Positions 39,215 through 49,328 are shown, counted from the first letter of the stretch. The stretch is 64,000 nucleotides of DNA from Billgrantia antri (GCF_019430905.1 NZ_JAHYCA010000001.1:168995-232994); one strand, 5' to 3'. A program made the numbers and translations. Notes: generated from the sequence alone by a model not told the origin.

Positions 39215-41020
39215 TCACAAAGCTAAAATCACCAGCGTGCCGGCCACCACCAGGAGTGCACGTAGCCACGCCGTGCGCCGAGCGATCACGCCGTAGGAGA
39301 TGGCAACGAGACCCAGCGCGATCTTCACCGCGTCGAAGATTGCCCACAGCGGATCGAAGGCCAGGCGGATCACGTCGGGATTGGCGACCATGGCCAACGG
39401 AATGATATAGAGCCCGAGGCCCAGCGCCATGGCCTTGATCGCCACTTTCAGCCAGTTCTCCCCAACCATGCCGGCGGCAATGAACACGCCGCCGCACACC
39501 GGCGGCGTGATGGTCGAGAGCAATGCGTACCAGAACACGAACAGGTGCGCCAGGAGCGGCTCGAGCCCCAGTTCGGTGAGCGCCGGCCCGGCCACCGAGA
39601 CGCAGATCACGTAGGCGGCCGTGGTCGGCACCTCCATGCCCAGCACAAGGCAGGCAAGCGCGGTGAGCAGCAGAGCCGGCCACAGCATTTCGTTCGACAG
39701 CGAGAGAATGCCGGAGGTGATCTTGACGCCGAGTCCGGTCAACGACAGCACGCCGATTACCAGCGAAGCGCAGATGATGATGGCACCGATCACCGCCACC
39801 TGGCGTCCGGCGGTGACCACCGCCTCCGCCAGGCGCGAGGCGAAGCCTCGCAGGGAGAACGTGAGGGTCGCGTCGCAGAACAGCAGCAGCAGGCCGGCGA
39901 AAATGGCGATGCTCGCCGCGTACTGCGGCGTATAGCCCCCCAGGAATATGCGCTCGAGCAGCAGCACGAATGGCACGGCGAAGAACAGCGAGGTGATGAG
40001 CACCTCCTTGCCACCGGGCTGATCGCCCGCCGCCATGGGACGCAGGTCATGGCGGGTGGCGAAGGCATTGATCCCCATCCACACCGTGGCGAAGTAGAGG
40101 ATGGCCGGGAGCAAGGCCGCCGCCATGATCTGGGTGTAGGGTGTGCCGGTGAGTTCGACCATGACGAATGCCCCGGCCCCCATCAGCGGCGGCATGATCT
40201 GACCACCCGAGGACGCCACCGCCTCGACGCCGCCCGCCAGGGTGCGCGGATAGCCCAGGCGGACCATGGAGGGAATCGTGATGGCACCGGTAGAGGCCAC
40301 GTTGGCCGAGGCGGAACCGGAGATCGACCCCATCAGCGCCGAGGAGATCACCGCCACCTTGGCCGCACCGCCGGTCAGGCGCCCGGCGAAGGCGCTGGCC
40401 AGGTTCATGAAACCGCGCCCCGCCTCGCCGGCGTTGAGCACCGCACCGAAGATGACGAAGATCGCCACTACCCCGACGCTGACCCCGGTCAGCTTGCCCC
40501 ACAGGCCGCCCTCAGTGAGGGTCAGCGTCCCCACGTAGCTCTGCAGCGGCAGCCCCGGGTGACCGAACTGGCCCGGCACCCATTCGCCGAACAAGCCATA
40601 GAACAGCGCCACCAAGGTCACCAGCGGCAGCGGCCAGCCGATCGCCCGACGCGCCGCCTCCAACGCCAGCCCGATCAGGAATACGCCGACGAGCATCTGG
40701 AAGTGCGTGTCGATGAAGCCATACTGGCTCGCCAGCGCCTCCTCGTTGAAGGCGATGTAACCGCAGGCGGCAATGCCCAGCAGGGTCAACAGCCAGCCGC
40801 TCCAACGCTCCCAGGGCGTTCGCGCGGCATGGATCAGTATCCAGGGTAGCGCCAGGGCCATGTGCAGTGGCCGGCTCACCAATGCCGGGGCCAGGCCGTA
40901 GAAGATCAAACCCAGATGGAAGGCGACCGTTAGCGTGCCCAGGATCACCCAGACGGGATGCGTGCGCGGCGAGCCGTCGACGGCCGAACCGACCGCCGGG
41001 GAGGAGAACGTCGATGACAT
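39215..41020 (-). CDS. TRAP transporter fused permease (DctQM type, TAXI class)
   Basis: 601-residue membrane protein with the small (4-TM, DctQ-like) and large (12-TM, DctM-like) TRAP subunits fused. The DctM part shows GSISGSASANVASTGAITIP and SGGQIMPPLMGAGAFVM, both hallmarks. The partner is the TAXI binding protein just upstream. TRAP systems use ion gradients, often sodium, which suits a halophile. Start at 41020 is preceded by AAGG. Substrate unknown. Confidence 0.92.
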   Translation of the reverse strand: MSSTFSSPAVGSAVDGSPRTHPVWVILGTLTVAFHLGLIFYGLAPALVSRPLHMALALPWILIHAARTPWERWSGWLLTLLGIAACGYIAFNEEALASQYGFIDTHFQMLVGVFLIGLALEAARRAIGWPLPLVTLVALFYGLFGEWVPGQFGHPGLPLQSYVGTLTLTEGGLWGKLTGVSVGVVAIFVIFGAVLNAGEAGRGFMNLASAFAGRLTGGAAKVAVISSALMGSISGSASANVASTGAITIPSMVRLGYPRTLAGGVEAVASSGGQIMPPLMGAGAFVMVELTGTPYTQIMAAALLPAILYFATVWMGINAFATRHDLRPMAAGDQPGGKEVLITSLFFAVPFVLLLERIFLGGYTPQYAASIAIFAGLLLLFCDATLTFSLRGFASRLAEAVVTAGRQVAVIGAIIICASLVIGVLSLTGLGVKITSGILSLSNEMLWPALLLTALACLVLGMEVPTTAAYVICVSVAGPALTELGLEPLLAHLFVFWYALLSTITPPVCGGVFIAAGMVGENWLKVAIKAMALGLGLYIIPLAMVANPDVIRLAFDPLWAIFDAVKIALGLVAISYGVIARRTAWLRALLVVAGTLVILAL

Positions 41021-41074
41021 AAGAAAGCCTTCAACGGGGCCGGCGGCATGACTGTCCAGGCCGGCCCGGCAGGG

Positions 41075-42052
41075 TTAGCGCAAGTCGTCGGGAACTTCGA
41101 TGTCGACTTCGTCGTAATAGCGCAAGGCCCCTGGGTGCAGGGTACCGGCAATGTTGCCGATCATGTCGTGGGTGATACCGCCCCACCAGGGAGACTCCTC
41201 GGCCATGGTCTCGCGCCGCTCCCAGAAGGTCTTGGTCAGGGTATAGGCGGTCTCCTCGTCCATGCCGGTGGTGGTATAGGCGATGACCGGCAGCGAGGTG
41301 GTCTGCACGTCCTCATCGACGCCGCTGTAGGTACCAGCCGGGATGGTCTGGCGTGCGGCACCGGTCTGCGCGATCTGCTCATCGGTAAGGCTGACCAGGC
41401 TGATCGGCATGCTGGCGGCGGTCTCGATCACGTTGGGCGTGGGAAACGAGCTTGCCGTGACGAAGGCTTCGATCTGGCCATTCTTCAGTGCATCAGGACC
41501 GCTGCCGATCTCGGCATTGGCGACGCTCACCTTGTCCATCAGATCGAACATCTCAAGGTAGCGCTCCGCCTCGCGGGCGCCGAAGGTACCGCGGCCGATC
41601 AGGATCTCCTTGCCCTCGAGATCTTCGAGCTCGATCACGCCCTCGTCACCGGCCACCACGAAATGCATGGTGATGGCGGGAATCGGGAACAAACCGCGAA
41701 TCTCATCGAAGCGTGGGCTCTGGCGCTCGGCGAAGGGCCCCTCACCGGCCATGGCCTGTTCGACCAGCCCCGGCGGCGTGGTGAAGACGTAGTTGCCCTG
41801 GCGCGCCATCACCTCCATGACGTTCTGTACCGAGCCCTGGCTCTCCTCCAGCGTCAGCACGACGTCGCCGTCGGTTCCCTGCCGAATCGCCTCGGACAGC
41901 TCGACGCCCATCTGGTAATAGGCGGTACCCGCCGAGGCGGATTTGTAGGTCACACGGGTCTCGGCCTGAGCGGAAAGTGAGCCGACCCCCACCAGAACGG
42001 CGGTGGCCGAGGCCAACAGGGTACGGGCAAAGGCATGCTTGCGGTTTGACAT
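41075..42052 (-). CDS. TAXI-family TRAP transporter solute-binding protein
   Basis: 325-residue periplasmic binding protein. Sec signal peptide MSNRK...SLSAQA ends before ETRVTYKSASAGTAYYQMG, the TAXI N-terminal signature. The tail LHPGALRYYDEVDIEVP is also typical of TAXI proteins. It is the first gene of the operon TAXI-permease-BacA-like protein, with 54 bases to the permease. The divergent SDR gene shares its control region. Confidence 0.92.
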   Translation of the reverse strand: MSNRKHAFARTLLASATAVLVGVGSLSAQAETRVTYKSASAGTAYYQMGVELSEAIRQGTDGDVVLTLEESQGSVQNVMEVMARQGNYVFTTPPGLVEQAMAGEGPFAERQSPRFDEIRGLFPIPAITMHFVVAGDEGVIELEDLEGKEILIGRGTFGAREAERYLEMFDLMDKVSVANAEIGSGPDALKNGQIEAFVTASSFPTPNVIETAASMPISLVSLTDEQIAQTGAARQTIPAGTYSGVDEDVQTTSLPVIAYTTTGMDEETAYTLTKTFWERRETMAEESPWWGGITHDMIGNIAGTLHPGALRYYDEVDIEVPDDLR

Positions 42053-42151
42053 GTGTCTCTCCGTTATCGTCGTCCAGCATCGCGGTGCGATGGCATTGTT
42101 GTGATTTGTTATGGTTATGAATTCGTTATAAAGAAATGTCGAGCATCCGTC

Positions 42152-42157
42152 TATAAT
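42152..42157 (+). promoter_or_regulatory. Candidate -10 element for the SDR gene
   Basis: A perfect TATAAT lies 39 bases before the SDR start codon in the 143-base AT-rich divergent region. No good -35 hexamer sits at 16-18 bases, so an activator may be needed. TTATAA at 42126-42131 may serve the opposite direction. Confidence 0.4.
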
Positions 42158-42195
42158 GCCGATTTTTTGGCTCGAAGAATACCTAGGATGAGCAC

Positions 42196-42924
42196 ATGCG
42201 AATCATGGCCGTAGTGGGCGGCGCAGGAGGAATCGGCAGCGCCATCGGCGAGGTACTACTCACGGCAGGAGAGTTCGTCTTCCTGCTCGACCGCGCAGAG
42301 GCACGCGAACAGGCAGAGGGATTGCTGGCGCGCTGGCCGGAGCGCTGCATCTTCATTGATTGCGACCTGACCAGCCCCAACAGCATCGCGGCGGCCTTCG
42401 CCCGCATCGAGGCGCATGGCGCCGGACTTGACGCCTGCATCAATGCTGCCGGCGTGATCCGTAGAGGCCGCTTCGTCGATGTCTCGGCGGCGGAGCTTGA
42501 CGAGATGCTGGCGGTCAACGTCAGCGGCGCCTACCAGGCACTGCAGGCCGCCGCCCGCTTGATGATGGCCGGCGACGGCGGCCACATCGTCACCGTCACC
42601 TCGGCCCATGGCCTGCGCACCACCGCCGAGCGCTCGGCGTATGCTATGTGCAAGGGCGCCATGCTGGCCCTGAGCCGGGCGCTGGCGGTAGAACTCGGCC
42701 CCCACGGCATCCTGGTCAATGCCGTGGCACCCGGGCCGGTCAGCGCCGGTATGCAGGATGCCGAGTCACAGTCGCGCCGGCGCTGGCAGGCAGCGACGCC
42801 ACTCGGCCGGGTCGCGGAAGCCGACGAGGTGGCCTGGGCAGTGGCCTTCCTCGCCGCTGCCGAGAATACCTTCATCAGCGGCGATACCCTGGTGGTGGAC
42901 GGCGGCGCCAATGTTGCCATGTAA
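42196..42924 (+). CDS. SDR-family oxidoreductase next to the TRAP operon
   Basis: 242-residue short-chain dehydrogenase. Cofactor loop GGAGGIGSAIG, NAAG in CINAAGVIRRG, Ser in VTSAHGLRT, and the YAMCK Tyr-Lys pair. The Asp in LLDRAE after beta-2 suggests NAD(H) preference. Divergent from the TAXI-TRAP operon, so it may oxidise or reduce the imported compound. Start at 42196 follows AGGA (42185-42188 region). Convergent with lon, 23 bases away. Confidence 0.85.
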   Translation: MRIMAVVGGAGGIGSAIGEVLLTAGEFVFLLDRAEAREQAEGLLARWPERCIFIDCDLTSPNSIAAAFARIEAHGAGLDACINAAGVIRRGRFVDVSAAELDEMLAVNVSGAYQALQAAARLMMAGDGGHIVTVTSAHGLRTTAERSAYAMCKGAMLALSRALAVELGPHGILVNAVAPGPVSAGMQDAESQSRRRWQAATPLGRVAEADEVAWAVAFLAAAENTFISGDTLVVDGGANVAM

Positions 42925-42947
42925 CGCCGCGCATTTCGCCATGGGCA

Positions 42948-45380
42948 TCAAATACCGAACGCCACCTTCGCCACGTCGCGGTAACGCTTGGCGAAGTGCA
43001 CCGTCATGCCCTCCTTGAGGAAATCGGGCAGTTCGTCGTAGTCGCGGCGGTTGGCCTCGGGCAGGACGACCTCGAAGATCTTGCTGCGCCGGGCGGCGAT
43101 GATCTTCTCGCGAATGCCGCCCACCGGCAGCACCTGCCCGGTCAGCGTCAATTCGCCGGTCATCGCCAGTGGCCTGTCGATGCCCTGGTGACGCGCCAGT
43201 GACAGAAGTGCCGTGGCCATAGTCACCCCCGCCGAGGGGCCATCCTTGGGCGTGGCGCCCTCGGGCACGTGCAGGTGGACGAAGGCGGAATCGAAGAAGT
43301 CGGTATCGATCCCGTACTCGGCGAGATGACCCAGAGTATAGCTGTAGGCGATGTTGGCCGACTCCTGCATCACTTCGCCGAGCTTGCCGGTGAGCTTGAA
43401 GCCGCGGGTCAGCGAATGCACCTTGCCCGCCTCGATCGGCAGCGTGGCACCGCCCATGGAGGTCCAGGCCAGGCCGGTGACCACCCCCTCGCCTTTGAGT
43501 ACCTGCTCCTGGCGGAACAGCGGCGCTCCGAGATATTCCTCGAGATTCTTGACCGAGATGCGCACCGATGCCTGGTCGCCTTCGAGCAGCTTGACCGCGG
43601 CCTTGCGCACGATGCTATGGAGCTGTTTCTCGAGCTGGCGTACGCCCGCCTCGCGGGCATAACCCTCGATCACCTGGCGCAGCGCCGCGTCGGTGAGGTT
43701 GATGCGCTTCTTGGGGATCTTGTCGCGCTCGAGCAGCTTGGGCCACAGGTGGTGCTTGGCGATGGCCACCTTCTCCTCGGCGATATAGCCCGACAGGCGG
43801 ATCTGCTCCATGCGGTCGAGCAGCGGACCGGGGATGGTGTCCAGCGCGTTGGCGGTACACACGAACAACACCTTGGAGAGATCCAGGCGCACGTCGAGAT
43901 AGTGATCGAGGAAGTCGACATTCTGCTCGGGATCGAGCACCTCGAGCAGGGCCGAGGCCGGATCGCCCTGGAACGACTTGCCCAGCTTGTCGATCTCGTC
44001 GAGCATGATCACCGGGTTCTCGACCTCGACCTCCTTGAGCGCCTGGACCAGCTTGCCCGGCATGGCGCCGATGTAGGTGCGGCGGTGACCCTTGATCTCG
44101 GCCTCGTCGCGCATACCGCCCACCGAAAAGCGGTAGAACTCCCGCCCCAGCGCCTCGGCGATGGAGCGGCCGACCGAGGTCTTGCCCACCCCGGGCGGAC
44201 CGACCAGCAGCAGGATCGAGCCGCCCACGTCGCCCTTGAAGGTACCCTCGGCGAGGAACTCGATGATGCGCTCCTTGACGTCCTTGAGGCCGTCGTGGTC
44301 GCGGTCGAGCACCGTCCGGGCGTGGACCAGATCGAGCTGATCCTGACTGCGCACGCCCCATGGCATGGAGGTCAGCCAGTCCAGGTAGTTGCGCGTGGTG
44401 CCGTACTCGGGCGAGCCGGTCTCCAGCACCGAGAGCTTGTCGAGTTCCTCCTCGAGGCGGGTCAGCACCTTGGGCGGCACGGTCAGCCCCTCCAGCCGGT
44501 CGCGGAAGGTATCGACGTCGTTCTCGCGATCATCCTTGGAGATGCCGAGCTCGCGCTGGATCACCTTGAGCTGCTCGCGCAGGAAGAACTCGCGCTGGCG
44601 CTCCTGCATCTGGGCGTTGACCTGCTCGCTGATCTCGGTCTGCAGCTGGGCGACGTCGATCTCCTTGCGCAGCAGCGGCAGTACCTTTTCCATACGCGCC
44701 TGAACCGGCAGCGTTTCGAGCACGGCCTGCAGCTCACGCCCTTTGGCCGAGGTGATGGCCGCGGCGAAATCGGTCAACGGACCCGGCTCGTGGGGACTGA
44801 AACGGTTGAGGTAATGCTTGAGTTCCTCACCATAGAGCGGGTTGATCGGCAACAGCTCCTTGATACCGTTGATGATCGCCATGGCGTAGGCGCGGGTCTC
44901 GTCCTCGTCGGCCTTGACCGGTTCGCGGGGATAGCTGACCTCGACCAGGAAAGGGGGCTCCTTCGACAGCCAACGCTGGATGCGAAAGCGACGCAGGCCC
45001 TGGGCAATGAACTGCAGCTGCCCCTCCTCGCCGTGCATCTTGTGCACCTTGACCGCCGTGCCGATCTCGGGGAAATGGTCGTGGCCGAGCTCGTCCACTG
45101 CCCTGTCGCCGACGAAGGCCACGCCAAGCGTCTGGTGGGGCGTGTTCCCCACCCGGCGCATGGTCTCCTCCCAGCGCTCACGGTTGATGACCAGCGGCTG
45201 CACCTGCGCAGGAAAGAAGGGCCGGTTGTGGATCGGCAGCAGATAGATGCGTTCGGGCAGATAGTCACTGGCCGGAATGACCGCGTTGGCGACTTCGTCC
45301 ACTTCACCATCGGAGCCCAGTGCCTCGTCAGACCCCGCCCTCGCCTGCCAGCCGTGTTCGTCCTGATCGTGCTCGCTCAT
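42948..45380 (-). CDS. lon: Lon-type ATP-dependent protease (AsrA-like paralogue)
   Basis: 810-residue Lon protease: N-terminal LAN domain, AAA+ module with Walker [13 protein letters not shown] and Walker [11 protein letters not shown], and protease domain with catalytic Ser in [16 protein letters not shown]. The N-terminus [20 protein letters not shown] differs from canonical LonA and resembles the second Lon of Pseudomonas (AsrA, a heat-shock/aminoglycoside response protease), so a separate canonical lon may exist elsewhere. Start at 45380 has GAGG at 5-base spacing; the 25-residue extension to 45455 crosses the proposed promoter and is rejected. A sigma-32-like promoter lies 50 bases upstream. 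Confidence 0.93.
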   Translation of the reverse strand: MSEHDQDEHGWQARAGSDEALGSDGEVDEVANAVIPASDYLPERIYLLPIHNRPFFPAQVQPLVINRERWEETMRRVGNTPHQTLGVAFVGDRAVDELGHDHFPEIGTAVKVHKMHGEEGQLQFIAQGLRRFRIQRWLSKEPPFLVEVSYPREPVKADEDETRAYAMAIINGIKELLPINPLYGEELKHYLNRFSPHEPGPLTDFAAAITSAKGRELQAVLETLPVQARMEKVLPLLRKEIDVAQLQTEISEQVNAQMQERQREFFLREQLKVIQRELGISKDDRENDVDTFRDRLEGLTVPPKVLTRLEEELDKLSVLETGSPEYGTTRNYLDWLTSMPWGVRSQDQLDLVHARTVLDRDHDGLKDVKERIIEFLAEGTFKGDVGGSILLLVGPPGVGKTSVGRSIAEALGREFYRFSVGGMRDEAEIKGHRRTYIGAMPGKLVQALKEVEVENPVIMLDEIDKLGKSFQGDPASALLEVLDPEQNVDFLDHYLDVRLDLSKVLFVCTANALDTIPGPLLDRMEQIRLSGYIAEEKVAIAKHHLWPKLLERDKIPKKRINLTDAALRQVIEGYAREAGVRQLEKQLHSIVRKAAVKLLEGDQASVRISVKNLEEYLGAPLFRQEQVLKGEGVVTGLAWTSMGGATLPIEAGKVHSLTRGFKLTGKLGEVMQESANIAYSYTLGHLAEYGIDTDFFDSAFVHLHVPEGATPKDGPSAGVTMATALLSLARHQGIDRPLAMTGELTLTGQVLPVGGIREKIIAARRSKIFEVVLPEANRRDYDELPDFLKEGMTVHFAKRYRDVAKVAFGI

Positions 45381-45429
45381 GAAAACCTCGTCCTGAAGCC
45401 AATAAAGCCAATGCTCACTGCCCAGAGGA

Positions 45430-45456
45430 ATGTGGGCAGCAACGGCCAACTTCAAG
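45430..45456 (-). promoter_or_regulatory. Candidate sigma-32 (heat-shock) promoter of lon
   Basis: On the minus strand, CTTGAA (complement of 45451-45456, preceded by CAC) is followed by a 13-base spacer and GCCCACAT (complement of 45430-45437). The E. coli sigma-32 pattern is CTTGAA-N13-15-CCCCATnT; the -35 is exact and the -10 agrees at 5 of 7 fixed bases. The leader to the ATG would be about 43 bases. Confidence 0.6.
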
Positions 45457-45492
45457 GTGAACAGAGCTCAATGAGCAAAAGTCGATGAAGCA

Positions 45493-46731
45493 CTAGCGCC
45501 AGAGCGGCGGTAGCGGACGCCCGTTGACACGCACCTGACCCCGTCCGATATCGACCTCGAGGGTGCGCGTATCCAGCGGCAAGCCGAGCCACAGCGCGAC
45601 CACGGTAGGCAGCTCATGCCAGGTGAAGTCGCCGTCGAGCCGCCGCCGCCAACGCTCCTTGACTGCGGGTTCCTCGAAGTCGACCAGACTCAGGGCATCC
45701 AGACGACGACCATCGAAGAACAGCGCACCATCCACCCGTGCCGCCAGGCCCAGCATCGGGCTGTCCAGCTCGAGGCGCTGCAGGTCAAGGCGCGGCGAGT
45801 CCTTGAGCATCGCCAGCAAATAAGGTTCTAGCGCCGCCAGCAGAGCGTCAGGGTCATCCCCGTGAACACCGCTCGCAGCCAGCTCGCGCAGCCGCGCCAT
45901 GGTATGGCGAATCGCGTCGGCATTGAGACGCGAAAGCTCGGCCTCAACCTGCCCGGTCAACAGCACTTGCTCGGCTGCATGAATCTCGCCGAGATCGATA
46001 TCGAGCTGCATGCGAAGTTCCTGCTCATCCAGCGAGATACGATTCGCCAAGCGGAATGCGGTAGCATCGAGCTCGAGTTGTGGCTGGTGCCAGGAGAGCG
46101 ATTCGATTTGCAGCCGATCCTCCTGAGTAAAGGCGCGCGCATCCTGGGTATAGGCATAATGGCTGTTGAGCGTGGCGGGGCCGACCTCCAGACGAACGGC
46201 ACCGTCACTGAGCGTCCATGCGCTCAGCTGGGCACGCAATCGCCAGTTGCCCTGCTCGCCGCTGAACCGCAGGCGCCCCCCGTCGAAGGCGAGTTCACGC
46301 TGCTGCTGAGTGATACGCAGCGGCGAGAGCTGAATCCTGCCCTCGAGCACGCCGTTCAATGTGTGGTAACTGGCCTCCCACTGCGGTGGTGAAGAGGCCA
46401 GTGAATCGCCGAACAGGTTTACCCCGTCGGGACCATGGCGCAGCATTGCCTCGCCGTTGAGGAGGGTGCTGAGTACGCCATGTTGAGCTTGGTAGGTCAG
46501 CTCCAGCTGCCACGCTTGTCCCAAAAGCGGCGCCAGGCGAATACGCCCGGTCGAGGTCCACCACCCCTGCTCAACGTCCAGGCGCTGGATATCGATTTCG
46601 CCGCGTGCCTCCAAATCGGCGAGCGTACGCGCCATCTCTCGCTCGAACAGCCAGCTTGAGACGGCCTGGCCCACTAGCCAGACAAGCAACAGCACGACCA
46701 GCAACGGGACGATGAGCCGTTCCTTGCGCAT
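45493..46731 (-). CDS. DUF945 / YdgA-family protein
   Basis: 412-residue protein with one N-terminal TM (LIVPLLVVLLLVWLVGQAVS) and a long beta-rich exterior domain typical of DUF945/YdgA. The function of the family is not known; E. coli YdgA is envelope-linked. The ending DIGRGQVRVNGRPLPPLW is a typical DUF945 C-terminus. It lies upstream of lon on the same strand with a 112-base gap that contains the lon promoter, and 53 bases after pgpA. Confidence 0.8.
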   Translation of the reverse strand: MRKERLIVPLLVVLLLVWLVGQAVSSWLFEREMARTLADLEARGEIDIQRLDVEQGWWTSTGRIRLAPLLGQAWQLELTYQAQHGVLSTLLNGEAMLRHGPDGVNLFGDSLASSPPQWEASYHTLNGVLEGRIQLSPLRITQQQRELAFDGGRLRFSGEQGNWRLRAQLSAWTLSDGAVRLEVGPATLNSHYAYTQDARAFTQEDRLQIESLSWHQPQLELDATAFRLANRISLDEQELRMQLDIDLGEIHAAEQVLLTGQVEAELSRLNADAIRHTMARLRELAASGVHGDDPDALLAALEPYLLAMLKDSPRLDLQRLELDSPMLGLAARVDGALFFDGRRLDALSLVDFEEPAVKERWRRRLDGDFTWHELPTVVALWLGLPLDTRTLEVDIGRGQVRVNGRPLPPLWR

Positions 46732-46784
46732 AGCTTTCGCCTCCCTGTCGATTTCCTTGTGCCAGCCCGCTTACTCTAGGTAAC

Positions 46785-47258
46785 TTAATGCAACCAGAGC
46801 CAGAGGTGCATCGTGCTCCAGGCATAGATGGCGGCCAGCACATCATCGATCATGATGCCGAACCCGCCCGCTACGCGCCGGTCGGCCCAGCGAATCGGCC
46901 AAGGCTTGAAGACATCGAAGATGCGGAACAGCACGAAGCCCCAGAGTGCCGCTTCCCATGAGAACGGTACGGCGGCCATGGCGATCCAGTAACCGACGAA
47001 TTCATCCCAGACGATGCCGGAGTGGTCGTGGACCCCGAGATCGCGTGATGTCTTGTCGCACAGCCACACGCCCGCCATAAAGGAGACGGCCACCAGCGTG
47101 ACATACCAGGTCAGCGGCAGCTCCGACAGCAACCAGTAGAAGGGAATTGCTGCCAATGTGCCAAAGGTACCCGGCGCCCAAGGCACTCCGCCGCTGCCCA
47201 GGCCAAAGGCGAAGAAATGCACCGGGCGCCGCCAGACACTCGGAGGGCAACGATTCAT
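46785..47258 (-). CDS. pgpA: Phosphatidylglycerophosphatase A
   Basis: 157-residue inner-membrane phosphatase converting phosphatidylglycerol phosphate to phosphatidylglycerol. Marks: FGLGSGGVPWAPGTFGTLAA, VWDEFVGYWIAM and the ending RVAGGFGIMIDDVLAA. The start overlaps the thiL stop as ATGA at 47255-47258, the usual nusB-thiL-pgpA arrangement. The upstream extension of the frame to 47444 is antisense noise within thiL. Confidence 0.94.
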   Translation of the reverse strand: MNRCPPSVWRRPVHFFAFGLGSGGVPWAPGTFGTLAAIPFYWLLSELPLTWYVTLVAVSFMAGVWLCDKTSRDLGVHDHSGIVWDEFVGYWIAMAAVPFSWEAALWGFVLFRIFDVFKPWPIRWADRRVAGGFGIMIDDVLAAIYAWSTMHLWLWLH

Positions 47259-48217
47259 GACTCGCCTCCGCGGAAGTGCTGCCAGCCATGCGCGCCATCG
47301 AGATCGACGCCTGTCACTCCAGTCTCGGCACGCACCGTTCCGATCGCGGTCAGCATCAGGCCCTGCCCCGCCAGACGTCGCCGGGCCTCTCCCAGGAGAT
47401 GCCCCGGCAGGCTCACCAGCAGTTCGTAATCGTCGCCTCCGCACAGCGCGGCGCGGTAGGCCGCCGCTTCGCCGAGAACCTCTCTCAGACCCGTTGCCAA
47501 GGGCAGCGCCTCGCGCTCGAGCCGCGCCCCCACGCCTGACGCGGCGAGGATATGCTCGAGGTCGGCAAGCAGACCGTCGGAAACGTCGATGGCAGCATGG
47601 GCCAGGCCGCGCAATGCCTGACCGGCCGCGAGCCGCGGGACCGGCTTGAGGTAGCGGGCCAGCAACGGATGGTCAAGGTCGCGCTCGCCGCGCTGCCAGA
47701 GTGCCAGCCCGCCGGCCCCACCGCCGAGAACCCCCGTCACGGCCAGCACATCGTCGGCGCGGGCTCCACCGCGTGACAGCGCCTCACCGACCGGCACCTC
47801 GCCCATCACGGTCACCCCAATGGCGAGTTCGCCGCGGGTCACATCCCCTCCCACCAGGGCCGTACCGCTCGTCTGGCACAGCGAGTGAAAACCGCTGGCG
47901 AAGTCCGCCAGCCAGGCTTCCTCGTCGCTTTCGAGCGCCAGCGCCATCAGGCACCAGCGTGGTTCCGCCCCCATTGCTGCGAGGTCACTCAGGCTCACCG
48001 CCAACGCGCGGTAGCCGATCACTGCGGCCGGCGCATCACCAGGGAAATGCACATCAGCCACCGAGGTGTCGACACTGACGGCCAGTTGCATGCCCGGGCG
48101 CGGGGCAAGCAGCGCACAGTCGTCACCCACGCCCAGCGGCACGCCGGCCTCCGGGCCGGGTGCAGCAGGCGTGAAATGGCGGGCGATCAGGTCGAATTCG
48201 CTGGCCACCGGAGGCAC
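47255..48217 (-). CDS. thiL: Thiamine-monophosphate kinase
   Basis: 320-residue kinase forming thiamine diphosphate from thiamine monophosphate. Signatures: GVPLGVGDDCALLAP, SLSDLAAMGAEP, VGGDVTRGELAIGVTVMG and AIDVSDGLLADLEHIL. The start is a GTG at 48217, just after the nusB stop; a second GTG three codons in is an alternative. It sits in the conserved ribH-nusB-thiL-pgpA run. Confidence 0.94.
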   Translation of the reverse strand: MPPVASEFDLIARHFTPAAPGPEAGVPLGVGDDCALLAPRPGMQLAVSVDTSVADVHFPGDAPAAVIGYRALAVSLSDLAAMGAEPRWCLMALALESDEEAWLADFASGFHSLCQTSGTALVGGDVTRGELAIGVTVMGEVPVGEALSRGGARADDVLAVTGVLGGGAGGLALWQRGERDLDHPLLARYLKPVPRLAAGQALRGLAHAAIDVSDGLLADLEHILAASGVGARLEREALPLATGLREVLGEAAAYRAALCGGDDYELLVSLPGHLLGEARRRLAGQGLMLTAIGTVRAETGVTGVDLDGAHGWQHFRGGES

Positions 48218-48219
48218 CT

Positions 48220-48726
48220 TCAGCCGCGACGCGCCCTGACCTCGGCGCTACGCAACCGGGCGGCCAGCTTGTCGAGAATGCCGTTGACGTACTTGTGCCC
48301 GTCGGTGGCGCCAAAGGACTTGGCGAGCTCGACGCCTTCGTTGATCACGACTCGGTAGGGTACGTCCAGCCGGCGGCTGAGCTCGTAGGCTCCCAGGCGC
48401 AGGATGGCCAGTTCGATGGGGTCGAGGTCTTCCAGGCGGCGGTCGAGCAGGGGCGCAACGGAGGCATCCAGGTCAGCGCGGAAACGCACCACGTTGTGCA
48501 ACAGTTCGTGGAACAGGGCAAGGTCGGCGATCTGCATCACCTTGGCCCAGTTCTCGTGATCCTCGAGGTCGTCGTCGGGCAGTTGGCTGCGGAATTCGGC
48601 CTCGATGGCAGTCGCCGACTTGCCGGTCATGTGCCATTGGTAGAGCCCCTGCACCGCCAGTTCGCGGGCCGCGCGCCGTGCCTGCTGGCCTGCCGACGGG
48701 GCACGCTGCGGACGCGATTCACTCAT
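48220..48726 (-). CDS. nusB: Transcription antitermination protein NusB
   Basis: 168-residue RNA-binding protein for rRNA antitermination with NusE (S10). Marks: [18 protein letters not shown] and the C-terminal [20 protein letters not shown] followed by [10 protein letters not shown]. The start overlaps the ribH stop (ATGA). The Ser/Arg-rich first 15 residues precede the conserved fold. Confidence 0.95.
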   Translation of the reverse strand: MSESRPQRAPSAGQQARRAARELAVQGLYQWHMTGKSATAIEAEFRSQLPDDDLEDHENWAKVMQIADLALFHELLHNVVRFRADLDASVAPLLDRRLEDLDPIELAILRLGAYELSRRLDVPYRVVINEGVELAKSFGATDGHKYVNGILDKLAARLRSAEVRARRG

Positions 48727-49220
48727 GAAGCTTCTCCGCTCTGGTTGTCACCGAAACCACGCAGCAACGACACCATTTCCATGGCGGCCATGGCCGCCTC
48801 GGCGCCCTTGTTACCGGCCTTGGTACCGGAACGCTCGATGGCCTGCTCGATGGTGTTGACCGTCAACACGCCGTTGGCGATGGGCGTCTCGAACTCGAGC
48901 TGCAGGTTGCCCAGCGCCGCATTGCAACCGCCCGCCACGTACTCGAAGTGCGGGGTGCCGCCACGAATCACCGCACCCAGTGCGATCACCGCGTCGGGGC
49001 GTGCCACTTGCAGGGCGCGCTTCACTGCCAGCGGCAGCTCCCACGCTCCCGGCACGTGAACGATATCGATGTTCTCGGCATCCACGCCGTGGCGCACCAG
49101 GCTATCCACCGCGCCTTCGACCAGGCTGTCGACCACGTGATGATTGAAGCGCCCCACCACGATCACGTAGCGGCCGTCGACGTCGACGAAGTTGCCTTCC
49201 AGTTGAGACAGGGTATGCAT
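48723..49220 (-). CDS. ribH: 6,7-dimethyl-8-ribityllumazine synthase
   Basis: 165-residue lumazine synthase, penultimate riboflavin step, forming large shells in many bacteria. Marks: [45 protein letters not shown] and [15 protein letters not shown]. Start at 49220 was chosen because it matches the family N-terminus; the 31-residue upstream extension includes the intergenic hairpin. It is 108 bases after ribB. Confidence 0.96.
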   Translation of the reverse strand: MHTLSQLEGNFVDVDGRYVIVVGRFNHHVVDSLVEGAVDSLVRHGVDAENIDIVHVPGAWELPLAVKRALQVARPDAVIALGAVIRGGTPHFEYVAGGCNAALGNLQLEFETPIANGVLTVNTIEQAIERSGTKAGNKGAEAAMAAMEMVSLLRGFGDNQSGEAS

Positions 49221-49281
49221 CGGTAGTACCTGCTGAAAAATGGTCCCGCTGAGAACGACAGGGATCCTGCTGAAGTCGAGC

Positions 49282-49304
49282 AGGCCGGCAGCGCATGCCG
49301 GCCT
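49282..49304 (-). terminator. Hairpin between ribB and ribH
   Basis: Perfect 9-bp arms aggccggca (49282-49290) and tgccggcct (49296-49304) with a 5-nt loop, 25 bases past the ribB stop. It lacks a T-run; it may attenuate or stabilise the mRNA segment between the two riboflavin genes. Confidence 0.45.
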
Positions 49305-49328
49305 CTTGTACATGGGAAGCGTGTCGGC

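Noticed and set aside
43269..45488. 739-codon open frame antisense to lon
   Set aside because: It lies wholly over a well-supported Lon gene, reads as low-complexity His/Gly/Leu-rich sequence and has no recognisable domain. It is a GC-bias shadow.
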